A stretch of DNA of 64,000 bases from Numenius arquata. Taxonomy: Eukaryota > Chordata > Aves > Charadriiformes > Scolopacidae. The position numbers and the translations under genes are program-made. This document shows, in pieces, positions 48,726 to 60,063 of the stretch. The stretch spans positions 29,591,628-29,655,627 of the forward strand of contig NC_133615.1 of the NCBI RefSeq assembly GCF_964106895.1, written 5' to 3'. Under the pieces are notes generated by a model that worked only from the letters and a program-made list of their open reading frames with translations, ran no database searches and was not told where the DNA came from. Within the stretch, counting starts at the first letter, position 1. Each line of letters begins with the position of its first letter.

Positions 48726-50212
48726 ATAGGCTCATATTTGCTTTAATATTTTTCTTTCCCATGGGAGCAAACCACTTCTAGTGACTTCCCCTAAGGGGTC
48801 TAATCAAGCAAACCGTTATTGACAATGTGCTTTCCTGAGTTTGGCCCTTAGCAGCATGGAGCAGGAGGTGAGAGTGGCTGGAGGGCAGAGAAGTCTCCTC
48901 TCGCCTGTGTGGAGCTGCTGAGTCCTTGCCCCTCTTGCAAGCCTGCAATACTGTCCACTTGATCCAGCTGTGTGGAGAGGGGACGAAATATGCCTTCATT
49001 CTCCTTCAATACCTTGGCAGAGACTTCAGTTTGTTATTCCATCCCTTACCAAGATCACCTCTAAAAGGGGCATCTCAGAAACATAATACTTTTGGGGGCC
49101 AATGCCTAAAGGGGTGGAGATTGTACATTCACCCCTTTCTCTTCCCCATTCCCAGCCTTTCCCCAGATCAATAACTGTGCAGTATCACACTCGGGCACAG
49201 ATTTCTTCAGAGAAGATGGAGCTACTCACATGAGTAAAGCTGAGCTCGATCAGGCCCAAATTTAGTATTAAATCCTGGTAGTTCCAGAACTGTAGCTTTA
49301 ACAAGGCTTATTTGAGATGAAGGCACATTTTTCAGTGCTCATAACAGCAGCAAGATTCTTATTATACAACATTTAAAAGCAATAATTTCTGCAGATTTAA
49401 CCTCATAGATTTTCTAATACAATAAAATTAAATTTAAAAAACCCTGAATGCAGCAGATATAACCTCTTCATGTGAAATTAGCAATTTTTAAATAGAAAAT
49501 TTAATATTAACATTATTCTTTATGCCTTGATGAGTGGAATATTATTTAAATTTATATGACATAAGAGGATATAAATAATTCCTAAGTGTAGATCTAAACT
49601 AGAATTTCACACCATATTGAAATGCCAAAACATTATCAATTCCCTATGTCCCAATGTATCATTCATTACAAACCTGATGACACATTTTTTTCAGAGATTA
49701 AATTAGCATGAGAGTGCTGATAAACATTATCCATAAATACAAAAAGGATTCTGAAAATATGGTGTAACATAAAATAAATGCCTACGCACCACCAAATTTC
49801 ATCTTTTTTCTGGTAGCTGAGAAAGTGTTGCAAGCAGACACATAAGTTGAAAATGAACTGCTGCTATCTTCACTGCAATAAAAATATAAACATATTAAAA
49901 CCTGGAAATGTAATTTAATTAAAGACAATTCTTTATTCCAAATAAACCTATAGTTCATAATGGAGAGAATTAAGTTTAACATTTTTACTAGGGAAAATTA
50001 ATTAAAAACGTTCTCTGTGCTGTTTTATACAAGTTAGATGAAATAGTTGTTTTCTCTTCCACAAGGTATAAGAGTAAACCTATAAAATAATGACAATCTA
50101 CGACCAGAAAAAGCCCTATGATCCATATATATTTTTTTATCAAAGCAGTAAGGTTGGCCTGAGATCAGATGTATTGCATTCTTAGTAGTTACTTTTCATT
50201 GACTACTTTTCT

Positions 50213-50310
50213 TCACAATTTCAGGATTGGTTTGGGTTTGGTTTGGGGTTTATTTGGTTTTGTTTTGGTTGGTTGGTTGGTTTGGGTTTGGCTTGGTTTT
50301 TGGCTAGGTA
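50213..50310 (+). repeat. (GGTTT)n-like G/T tract
   Basis: Imperfect ggtttgggttt and ggttggttgg units over about 95 bases. It is G-quadruplex-prone low-complexity sequence and not a telomeric TTAGGG array. Confidence 0.85.
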
Positions 50311-53300
50311 CCTCATCAAGAAATATACAGCTAATTAATGTTATATTTTGTGTTATGTTATATTATATCCCTAATAATTACATTGCAAATTACCTGCAGC
50401 TTAAACTCTTCATGAAATTATAAATGCCTGTAATTCCATGACCTTGCCATCATAATTTCTTGCAGGCCCCATGGCCAAGTCTTCACCAAGAGTAAATTGC
50501 CAGGCCACTAATGAAGTTGATAGAGCTATATTGAATTGACAGAGTTAGTGCCTTTCAGAGTCTAGAAGTCAAAATAACTAAAAAGAAAATAAATCGATGC
50601 TCAAAGGAATAGGTAGGTTAACACGGGACTTTGAAGATTAACAGAAAGAAGAGGTTCTCACATGGAAATGAGAGAGAGAGGGAGGGAAGAAGGCTCAGGA
50701 TTGGGAGTCCTGAGAACCCAGACTTCCTTCTGGCTGTTCTTACTTAACTATGGGGGTTAAAAAACAAACCAAAATAAAACACACAACGCTTGCCTCAGTT
50801 TAGCTTCTCCATGAATTAAATCGCAATGCAAAGATACCTTAATAGTCACATTCTATAGGTTGAAGGAGAGAGAGAACTTCTCTACCTCAAGGGTTCATAG
50901 AAGAATAATCCATTGTCAGTTATAAAGCTTCATAAGAAGGCAGGCTCTTCACAGTAATAAGGAGAAAATAATTTTATTTTCTAATACATATCAAAATGTG
51001 TAGGCTTCCCAATCTCTCTGTCAAAATAGAGCTGTTCTGCATAGAGCACTTCTCAGTACTACCACTAGTTTTCAAAGTTTCTGTGGCAATTGAAAAATGG
51101 AAAAAAATAACAAAAATATCCTAGAACCAACATGAACTCTGTGCTTTCTGCAGTTAAGAGTAGAATGTCAAATAAAGGGGAAGTGCTTCCAGACTTACAA
51201 GCTAATCAAACATATACTCTGAAGCATAAAATCTGATTAACCTTAGTGTGTGCAGGTACAAAAGCTGCCTGAAGGTAACTTTATTTTTCTTTTCTTCTTC
51301 TTTCCTTTGAAGTGATAGGGCCAGGTTTTCAGTCTAGCTCTGATGACTATTTCCTATTCTGTATGATCAAGCATACAGTCTTTGTAATAACATCCACTAT
51401 GCACACAGCTCTTTGAAAGCATAAAATAACGCACCAAACCAGCCCTGTTAAGGACAGGCACCGTTCTTCCTGTTAACCAGGATAAGTTAGGAGAAATGAA
51501 CATTAGGGATTCTAAAATACACATTGCAGCCAAAGGCTAGCCCCATAATATATTTGGCATTGTACATACCTCAAATATAAGGAAATCCATGAATTGAACT
51601 ATTAAATGTCTGAAGGTAGGCAATGGAAATATGTTTGGCCTTGTAAAGTGTTGGAAAACTGAGACACATAGTCCCTCTTGGCTGTCTGTAACCATGATCA
51701 CACCAAAATACACCAGCAATGCAGGGAGCTGCTCACAATGTTAACAGATCAGCAAAAAAATGAATACGGTGAAACAAAAATGGTTCCAAATTCCTAACTG
51801 CTATTTCTCCTTTCTCTGGGTTAACAGCAGCATTGCTCAAAATTGAGTCAGACCCAAAAGCCAGCAGCATTATCCTTCAGTTGTGCTGAAGCAGAAAGGT
51901 TAGCTTTGGTTTTACTCCAAGGCTGGTGTAACATAACTGGCCCATATATGGTTATGCACTTTAATGGTTAGACTTTGTCCTAAAGAAAGAAATTCAGCTT
52001 TCTGTGGATTTGCCTCTCCTAGTCTTAAGGGAGTCTCATAGTTGGCTCCTGTTGTACTGAGTGATCATTCAATAAAATATTGAAATGTAAATACTTAGGC
52101 ACAGTTAGTCGCTCAGATTTCCTGAATAATCACCCTCATGGAGGGAATGAACACAGCTCTACACATAAAGCATTCAAGGGAAAAGCCATCAGAAAAGGTT
52201 TCTCTTTTTTAGCTTCATACAAATTAGTTTCTTAGCTCTGTAGGAAGGAAGCAGGACCAGCCCTACAGTCTGTGAGAGAAGAATAGTACTCCCAAATCCT
52301 AAACAATACCTCCCTGTGATATTGGCCGGACTGGTAGATCTAGTTCAGAATTTGAAAAAATGTAAGAGGAAATAGATGGAAATGTTATCTAAAAAGGCTT
52401 CTAGGCTGGTGGATAAAGAGCAGATCACTTTATCATGAGCTGTTTGGGGGAGATCTGTAATATTGGCTGTGCAGTTCTGCACTTAGTACATTTTGCTATG
52501 AAAACTAGCACCCCTGTAATGAAGAGCTAGCAGCTTATTTTACACACACACCCCTTGAAATGGGTTAGCTGGGTTGTCAGACTGCTCTAAAAAGCTTTTG
52601 GAACATGCAATGGTGCAAAACAATGAGCATTTCCACAGGTTTTCCTTTGTTTAGGATTTTTTTCTTTTCATGTTTCATGCAACTCACTTTTGTCCACTGG
52701 GATGTTTCTGCCATTGAAGCCAGCATTTCATCTGGCATGTTTCCTGTTGGCTTAGTCCATTGCACTGCACCAGCTCCTCTTTCTCTTTTAGTACATGGAA
52801 CTCTTTTCTTATTCCCTTGCATCAGGGACTCTGTGTGCCCCTTATTCTCCACTCTCACATCTCATTTTCTTCTATTTTCCCCTCAAGCAAGAATTCTCTG
52901 TGCCTGCTGCTCAGATGACTTCAAATCTCTGTTCCCTCATTCCTGCTTTCCTCCCTTGTCCTTTATTTCTTCCCTGGGAAAATGTATGCATCAGCCATTC
53001 CCCTTTTCATCTCCCTGGGGAGGGCAGATATTTATCCCTGCCAAGTTTCACAGTCCTCACATTACCAATCCATATTGTCCCTAAACTGCTCCATGTTTAC
53101 AGCTCCATTTTTATTCCAGTCCCCCACCACAATTTTTATTTATTTTTAAACTCCATAGGAAATAATGAACAATTTTAGACGATACTAGCAAGAAGAATAA
53201 AACTGAGTCTGTAAGTGTTCACAGGAAAAATGGAAATAGATCATTCTTCCATTTGACAAACACAGGACTGACAATATCCAGTGGCTACCACTTCAACACT

Positions 53301-53889
53301 AACAAATTTAAAGAAAAAAAAACCCCAAAACATTAAAAATAAAAATATAGTGGCAGCGGTAAACTCTGTAGTGCTGGCAATTTGAAAAGATAGTTTCCTT
53401 CTCCTTTTTCTTTCCTCCTTCTCCTTCTTTGTTTAATATCCATTCTAAGTCCATGAAGAATTAACTCAAAGCTTCAGGAGCCGATTCAATGTTCTATAGA
53501 AGACTGTGCTGCATGACTACAATAGCCTGCTTACATTATAAACTATGTAAAGGTTTATAACAGAGGGTGATTTTAATGGCTGCCATTAATGGTTTCTTTA
53601 ACTGTTACAAGACTATAGAAGCTGGCGGGCTTACTAAATTGATGTGAGATTCTTTGTGTCCCTCATCAAAAGTATAGCTTTTTCCCCAAGCTCATTGACA
53701 AGCCAGATCAAGTAGAAGATAAACTAAAATGAAGCAGACTTCTTTCTCTTTCCCTTTTTTACTAATCATGATATCTTGTTTTCTAAGATATCCCATGTAA
53801 TCAAAACAATGGGAAAACTTTATTAATATCTAAACTTCTGTTAAATTTTATTTTTACAAATGTTTTATTAATGATAATTAGTGTTATAT

Positions 53890-55215
53890 CTCAATGTTTT
53901 TTGTTCAAGAAAAGCTCCTCCAAGCTAGTTAGTCAAACGGATTTTTTCAGATGGATTTCAACCTGTTATTTTCAATGATCAACTGCTGAAGCTGTAACCA
54001 TGTCATCAAACACTCCTGGAGGAAGTTCAACCAGCTTATTATCTAGCAACTTGAGGGCTTTTAGCCTTCGCAAGCCTTTAAAAGCCATTGGTGAAATCAG
54101 AGAGATGTTGTTTGAAGACAAGATAAGATATAGCAGTTCCAGAATCCCAGCAAAAACATCTTGCAAGTATAGATTCATAGATTGGTCCAGGCCGGAAGGG
54201 ACCTCCAAAGGTCATCTAGTCCGACCTCCCTGCAGTCAGCAGGGACACCCCCAACTAGACCAGGTTGCCCAGGGCCTCGTCGAGCTTCACCTTGAATATC
54301 TCAAGGGAAGGGGCCTCAACCACCTCCCTGAGCAACCTGTTCCAGTGTTCCACCACCCTCATAGTAAAGAACTTTTTCCTAATATCCAATCTAAATCTCC
54401 CCTTCTCCAACTTAAAACCATTGCCCCTCATCCTGTCACTGCAGGCCTTTGTAAACAGACCCTCCCCAGCCTTCCTGTAGGCCCCCCTCAGGTACTGGAA
54501 GGCCGCTATGAGGTCTCCCCGGAGCCTCCTCTTCTCCAGGCTGAACAACCCCAGCTCCCTCAGTCTGTCCTCATAGGAGAGGTGCTCCAGCCCCCTGATC
54601 ATTTTGGTGGCCCTCCTCTGGACCCGCTCCATCAGGTCCATGTCCTTTCTATATTGAGGGCTCCAGACCTGCACACAGTACTCCAGGTGAGGTCTCACCA
54701 GAGCAGAGTAAAGTGGCAGAATCACCTCTCTGGATCTGCTGGCAACACTTCTTTTGATGCAGCCCAGGATGTGATTGGCCTTCTGGGCTGCGAGAGCACA
54801 TTGCCTGCTCATGTCCAGCTTCTCGTCCATCAACACCCCCAAGTCCCTTTCCTCAGGGCTGCTTTCTAATACCTCATCCCCCAGGCTGTATTGGTAGCGA
54901 GGATTGTTTCTTCCCAGGTGCAGGACCCTGCACTTGCTTTTGTTGAACCTCATGAGGTTCATCTGGGCCCACCTCTCCAGCCTGTCAGTGTAACAATGTA
55001 TGTTACATTGGTGTCTGTTACGTGAATTTCTTTCATGATACAAGGCAGATTTATCGATTCCAGGTCTTTTATGTGGGGACCGGAGCAATGAATTGCGTTT
55101 ATTGAAGAGCAGTCTCATTTCTCAGGACAAATAGATGCATCCAACTGGAAGAAAATCTTGATCATCACTGACAAACAAAACATCAACATCCTTGTTGAAG
55201 TGCCAGAAACATCAG
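53890..55215 (-). pseudogene. Leucine-rich-repeat protein pseudogene, GP5/CPN2/LRRC15-like, split by CR1
   Basis: On the minus strand, a splice acceptor (polypyrimidine tract then AACAG) ends at 55216. An ATG at 55187-55189 opens a signal-peptide-like stretch (MLMFCLSVMIKIFFQLDAS), then an LRRNT cap: CPEK, a TGA at 55115-55117 where a Cys is expected, then DCSSINAIHCSG and a region ending TNVTYI. A CR1 (54171-54986) follows. Beyond it (54170 to about 53972) are LRRs: DVFAGILELLYLILSSNNIS, SPMAFKGLRRLKALKLLDNK and LVELPPGVFDDM. After a frameshift near 53992, LQQLIIENNRLKSI is followed by a stop, then LEELFLNK near 53905. One coding exon after a 5' UTR intron fits GP5, CPN2 and LRRC15. The ectodomain remainder is not seen. 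Which paralogue it was is an inference. Confidence 0.72.
54171..54986 (-). mobile_element. CR1 LINE, 5'-truncated, inside LRR pseudogene
   Basis: The left edge is the CR1 3' end (agattcatagattggtccag). The right edge is a 5' truncation at cctgtc (54986), after which LRR pseudogene sequence resumes. The minus frame 54255-54980 encodes the ORF2 C-terminal domain without a stop (for example NLMRFNKSKCRVLHLGRNNP and PLYSALVRPHLEYCVQVWSP). It is almost identical to the CR1 at 5975-7118. Confidence 0.93.
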
Positions 55216-55216
55216 C

Positions 55217-55736
55217 TGTTAAAAGAGATAAGAGAGAGTCAGGATTTGATCACAAGTAGTTAATAACTTAGCAGCCAAAGTTGTGTGAATATATCATAAA
55301 ACCTGCAAACATGCAAAATTTCTCTTGGCTCAAAAGCAAATTTTAAAATCTCTGTTACTGTTGACTGCAAATATTTCTAAGGTGCTCAGTTTACACTGAG
55401 AAGTACAGATAAAGCTCTTTTGTAAATCAAGTATTCCTTATTTATATTTGTACTAGTCAAGTATAATAAAAGCATATGAAAATCATTATGAAATTCTAAG
55501 TAGTCACAAGACATTTATTTGAACACAAAAACATTATATGAATTTACACACAGAAAGTCTTTTTAAAAAAGAAATATCAAAAGGTCCTGCTCCAACAATA
55601 TTTTTTTATTGTAGGTTATCTGAGGTTTAAAAATAAAGTTTAGCCTGCAAAAATAGACAATGGAGGTAAAAAGGGTGTCCTATATTTTCAGAAAAAAAAA
55701 AAAAGAAAAAAAAAAGAAAAAAAATTGTACAGCAGG
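55217..55736. other. Intron-like DNA upstream of LRR pseudogene, with A-rich tract
   Basis: No coding similarity. By position it would be the intron before the pseudogene exon. An A-rich tract with scattered G lies at 55689-55724, next to the CR1 truncation point. Confidence 0.5.
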
Positions 55737-56624
55737 AAAACTATGATATAGATGCCATCACAGAAACGTGGTGGGAAGACTCACACAACTGGAGTGCTGC
55801 AATTGATGGCTACCAACTTTTCAGAAGGGATAGGCAAGGAAGGAGAGGCGGTGGGGTGGCCCTCTATGTTAGGGACAGATTTGAATGCCTAGAACTTAAC
55901 AATGTGAATGACAGTGTTGAGTGCTTATGGATAAGAATCAAGGGGAAGGCCAATAAAGCAGGCATCATGGTGGGAGTTTGTTACAGACCCCCCAACCAGG
56001 ATGTAGAGGTTGATGAAATATTCTAGAAGCAGCTGGCACAGGTCTCGCGATCGCTCGCCCTTGTTCTCGTGGGGGACTTCAACTTCCCAGATATCTGCTG
56101 GAAATATAACACAGCAGAGAGGGAACAGTCCCGGAGGTTCCTGGAGTGTGTGGAAGACAACTTCCTAACACAGCTGGTGAGAGAGCCAACCAGGGAAAGC
56201 GCCCTACTGGACCTATTGCTTGTTAACAGAGAAGGTCTTGTGGGGGATGTAAAGGTTGGAGGTTGTCTTGGGCAGAGTGATCATGAAATGATAGAGTTTC
56301 CAATTCTTGGAGAAGCAAGGCGGGGAGCCAGCAGAACTGCCACCTTGGACTTCCAAAGGGCAGACTTTGGCCTGTTTAGGAGCATGGTTGAGAGTGTCCC
56401 TTGGGAGACAGTCCTGGAGGGCATAGGTGCCCAGGAAGGCTGGTCATACTTCAAGGAGGCACTCTTAAAAGCACAGGAGAAGGCCATCCCCAGGTTCCGT
56501 AAAACGAGCCGACGGGGAAGAAGACCAGCCTGGCTAAATAGAGGGCTTTGGCTGGACCTCAGGAACAAAAGGAAAGTTTACGATCTCTGGAAAAGGGGGT
56601 TGGCAACTTATGAGGAATACCAAG
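55737..56624 (+). pseudogene. CR1 ORF2 endonuclease part
   Basis: Readable in frame: AITETWWEDSHNWSA (catalytic Glu), DRQGRRGGGVALYVRD, GVCYRPPNQD, a TAG after VDEIF near 56025, then LVLVGDFNFPDICW (Asp/Asn), LGQSDHEMIEF (Asp-His) and the linker RKTSRRGRRPAWLNRGLWLD. The N-terminal beta-strand (TNARS region) is lost by truncation. The frame runs into the LTR inserted at 56625. Confidence 0.88.
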
Positions 56625-57438
56625 TGCATGGGAGCATCCAGCCAAACCGGTTTCAGAGCACAATATCACCTATTGCAGGTTGATGCAGGGAGTTGTCACC
56701 CGACTCAGCTTCATCTCCGCTTTGCCTTATCTATGCAGAGATAACTTGGGAGGAGCTGCAAAAACGGCTCAGCCCAGGGTTGTCTCAAGATTGCATCACA
56801 ATAAGAACCAAAACCCAAATGGAGCCTTGAATACTCCCTTAACAAACAAAATGTCCTGAGTGCCATCCCACCACTATGCAGTGACTTTGTGTGCTAGACA
56901 TCACAAAATTGGCAACAGAAACTTAGGAGCCATCACACAACCAGAGACAAATATTCCAGATAGTGTAATCCACTCAGGCATAATACTGCACCCCCATTGA
57001 AGCAGGAAATATAAACCATAAGGTTTGGGGAGAAAAAGGGGGAGTCTTCCAACAATACAGCTGGCCTGTAGGAGATTCATCCCCCCTTGTCCAGGATGCT
57101 GTACAGGGTAACTTCCCAGGGATGGAGTGAACTTACCTGAGAGAGAGGGTAAGTGATTAAGAAACATATGTATGGTATATGGCATGCTATTAAGATCATG
57201 ATTAGTGCACTCTTTTAAGATATTAATATCTAGTGTGCTTGTGGTTTGTGTTGTTACTTTTCGGGATCACTTGTAGGTTGCAATAGTGTATTCCGCAAAT
57301 TGCTTTTAAATTGCAATAGTGTATTTGCCATTGTACCCATAGAACCTGCAATAGTGGAGTATTGGACCTGTGAGTGAAGTCCAAATAAATTGTTAATTTG
57401 AACCTCTCAGTGAAGTCCTTTTTCCCCTTTTCGTCACA
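56625..57438 (+). mobile_element. LTR insertion, 814 bp, in CR1
   Basis: It begins TGCATGGGAGCATCC and ends CCTTTTCGTCACA. The flanks ccaag (56620-56624) and ccgag (57439-57443) fit a 5-bp target duplication with one mismatch, and the CR1 linker frame resumes after it. TATAAA is at 57010-57015 and AATAAA at 57384-57389. Near the 3' end the word GCAATAGTG recurs three times (about 57280, 57313 and 57348). I do not recognise the family; no gag or pol is inside. Confidence 0.8.
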
Positions 57439-57443
57439 CCGAG

Positions 57444-59215
57444 ATGCAGTGAAGCTATGCAGGGGGGAAATTAGAAGGGCCAAAGCTGAAGCAGAACTCA
57501 ACTTGGCCACTATGGTTAAAGATAACAAGAAGAGGTTCTTTCGGTATATCAATAGAAAAAAGGAAGACTAGGGAAAATGTAGGCCCACTGATGAATGAGG
57601 TGGGTGCCCTAGTGGTGGAAGACAGAGAGGGCGGAGTTACTGAATGCCTTCTTTGCTTCCGTCTTCACTGCTAAAGCTGTCCCTCATGAATTCCAGACCC
57701 TGGAGGCAAGGGGGAAGGTCTGGAGAGAGGAAGATTTTCTCTCAGTAGAGGAGGACCAGGTCCATGGGCCCTGACGGGATGCATCCGCAAGTGCTGAGAG
57801 AACTGGCAGATGTTATTGCTGGGCCACTCTCTATCATATTTGAAAGGTCATGGAGAACGGGAGAAGTACCCGAGGACTGGAGGAAGGCCAATATCACTCC
57901 AGTCTTCAAAAAGGGCAAGAAGGAGGACCCAGGGAACTACAGGCCAGTTAGTCTCACCTCTGTCCCTGGGAAGGTAATGGAGAGACTCGTTCTAGATGTC
58001 ATCTCCAAACATGTTGAAGAACAGGAAGTTATTGGAAGTGGTCAACATGGATTTACCAAGGGGAAATCATGTTTGACCAATCTGATAGCCTTCTATGATG
58101 GTACAACTGGATGGCTGGATGAGGGGAGGGCAGCAGATGTCATCTACCTTGACTTCAGCAAGGCTTTTGACACTGTCTCCCATAACATCCTCATTAGGAA
58201 ACTGAGGAAGTGTGGGCTAGATGAGGGGGCAGTGAGGTGGATTGAGAGCTGGCTGTGTGACAGAACTCAGAGGGTTGTGATTAATGGAGCAGGGTCAAGT
58301 TGGAGGCCTGTAACCAGTGGTGTCCCCCAGGGGTCAATACTTGGTCCAGTCCTGTTCAACATATTCATCAGCGACCTGGATGAGGGGACCGGGTGTATCC
58401 TCAGCAAGTTTGCTGATGATACCAAACTGGGAGGGCTGGCTGACACTCCAGAGGGCTGTGCCGCCATCCAGCGTGACCTGGACAGGCTGGAGAGCTGGGC
58501 AGAGAAGAACCTAATGAGTTTCAAGAAGGGCAAGCGTAGGGTCCTGCACCTGGGGAGGAAGAATGTCAGGCACCAATATAGGTTAGGGGTGGACCTGCTG
58601 GAAAGCACTTCTGAGGAGAAGGATCTGGGGGCCCTGGTGGATAGTAAACTATCCATGAGCCAGCAATGTGCCCTTGTCACCAAGAGGGCCAATGGGATCC
58701 TGGGCTGCATAGGGAAGAGTGTGGCCAGTAGGTCGAGGGAGGTCATTCTCCCCCTCTACTCTGCGCTGGTGAGGCCACAACTGGAATACTGCGTCCAGTT
58801 CTGGGCTCCCCAGTTCAAGAGAGATAGGGAACTACTGGAGAGAGTCCAGCGTAGGGCAACAAAGATGATTGAGGGATTGGAGCATCCCTTTTATGAGGAA
58901 AGGCTGAGAGAGCTGGGACTCTTCAGCCTGGAGAAGAGAAGGCTGAGGGGAGACCTTATCAATGCTTACAGGTATCTAAAGGGTGGGTTGAAGGAGGATG
59001 GAGTCGGACTCTTTTCAGTGGTTCCCAGTGACAGGACGAGGGGCAACGGGCACAAGCTGGAACATAGGAAGTTTCATTCAAATATGAGATAAAACTTCTT
59101 TATGGTGAGGGTGACAGAGCACTGGAACAGGCTGCCCAGGGAGGCTGTGGAGTCCCCTTCTCTGGGGATCTTCAAGACCCGCCTTGATGCAGTCCTGAGT
59201 AATGTGCTCTAGGCA
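57444..59215 (+). pseudogene. CR1 ORF2 linker, reverse transcriptase and C-terminal part
   Basis: The linker resumes with DAVKLCRGEIRRAKAEAELN. Frame changes and stops lie between 57570 and 57760. From 57764 a 442-codon frame is open: MGPDGMHPQVLRELADVIAG, KKGKKEDPGNYRPVSLTSVP, VIYLDFSKAFDTVSHN (motif A), VTSGVPQGSILGP (motif B) and SKFADDTKLGG (motif C, both Asp). It ends at a TAA (59090-59092) where the CR1 relatives have Lys, shortly before the normal end with EHWNRLPREA. It is non-functional. Confidence 0.9.
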
Positions 59216-59297
59216 ATCCTGCTTTAGCAGGGGAGTTGGACTAGATGATCTCTAGAGGTCCCTTCCAACTCTGACAGTTCCATGATTCCATGATAAT

Positions 59298-60019
59298 ATT
59301 GCTTGGGAAACTCAGTCATACATCTGGATCAGATGTATGTACATCTAGAGTATAGTACACTGTCCAGTCCATCACTTTTTTTATGCTACCCCCACTGAAG
59401 CAAAAGAAGCCACCTGTATTCATAACTATGACCAATGCAAGAAATAAGTGGAAGAAAATCCTTTCATTTGGAGTAAGAAGGGTAATTTCCTGATAGTAAG
59501 CTCCATTAGGATTAAAAATAATTGGACAAACAATACTATGAAATCCCCCTCATCTAGGGAGCTCAAAACTGAGATGGAAAAAGCCCAGAACAGCCTAGGG
59601 GAAGAACTCCACCCTGACAAGGGACTGGGAGCAACTTAGCAGATACTCTCTTCCTCTAGTCTATGTGGTTGAGGATTGTCAGTGATAGCATGGGTTATTT
59701 ATAGCAGTCTGTTTTACCAAGTAGTGAACAGAAACCTTTGTTAAAGAAATTTTACTTTCAAACTTTATCACTATTACAGCACTCCTGCTAAGCTTTCTGT
59801 CTCTGCCTATGGAGGTCCTCTTCAGTTTTATCGTTGTAACTTGTGCTTTTCCTTCAAAAATGTCTTCAGTGACTTGGCAACTTTTTAAACCTGTAACATG
59901 TTGGCCCGTTTGCAGTCAGTCAGGGATTTACTGAGATGCAAAGGCTCTAGAACCAAAGCATCCATACCTGAGCGCTAGTGACCATACAGGGTGGGCAAAA
60001 AGGGCATGGAACATCAGTC
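59298..60019. other. Unique DNA between two CR1s, no gene
   Basis: Nothing recognised. The small ORFs at 59426-59639 overlap on opposite strands and lack support. Confidence 0.55.
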
Positions 60020-60063
60020 AGGGAGTAGCACGGCAGTTTGCACGGCAGTTTGCACGGAAGGGC

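Larger units (their letters stand above)
41887..53889. other. 12-kb AT-rich stretch, no gene recognised
   Basis: No coding exon or autonomous element could be supported. It contains simple repeats and two possible decayed foldback repeats, listed separately. The overlapping plus-strand ORFs at 52605-53178 are low-complexity (Ser, Pro, Phe-rich) and lack domains. Confidence 0.55.
55737..59297 (+). mobile_element. CR1 LINE, 5'-truncated in endonuclease, split by an LTR
   Basis: It starts near 55737 inside the endonuclease and runs to the CR1 3' end (tcccttccaactctgacagt, then ccatgattccatgat near 59280-59296). An 814-bp LTR (56625-57438) interrupts it. It is of the same type as the CR1 that begins at 60020. 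Confidence 0.93.

Noticed and set aside
50213..50310. Interstitial telomere-like repeat
   Set aside because: The units are ggtttg/ggttt and not TTAGGG; it is an ordinary G/T microsatellite.
52605..53178. Two overlapping plus-strand ORFs of 159 and 127 codons
   Set aside because: Low-complexity C/T-rich DNA translated in two frames; no domain, splice context or codon signature.
54000..54869. 289-codon plus-strand ORF
   Set aside because: It crosses the antisense of the LRR pseudogene and of a CR1; the composition (Pro, Gln, Leu-rich) is that of CR1 antisense shadows.
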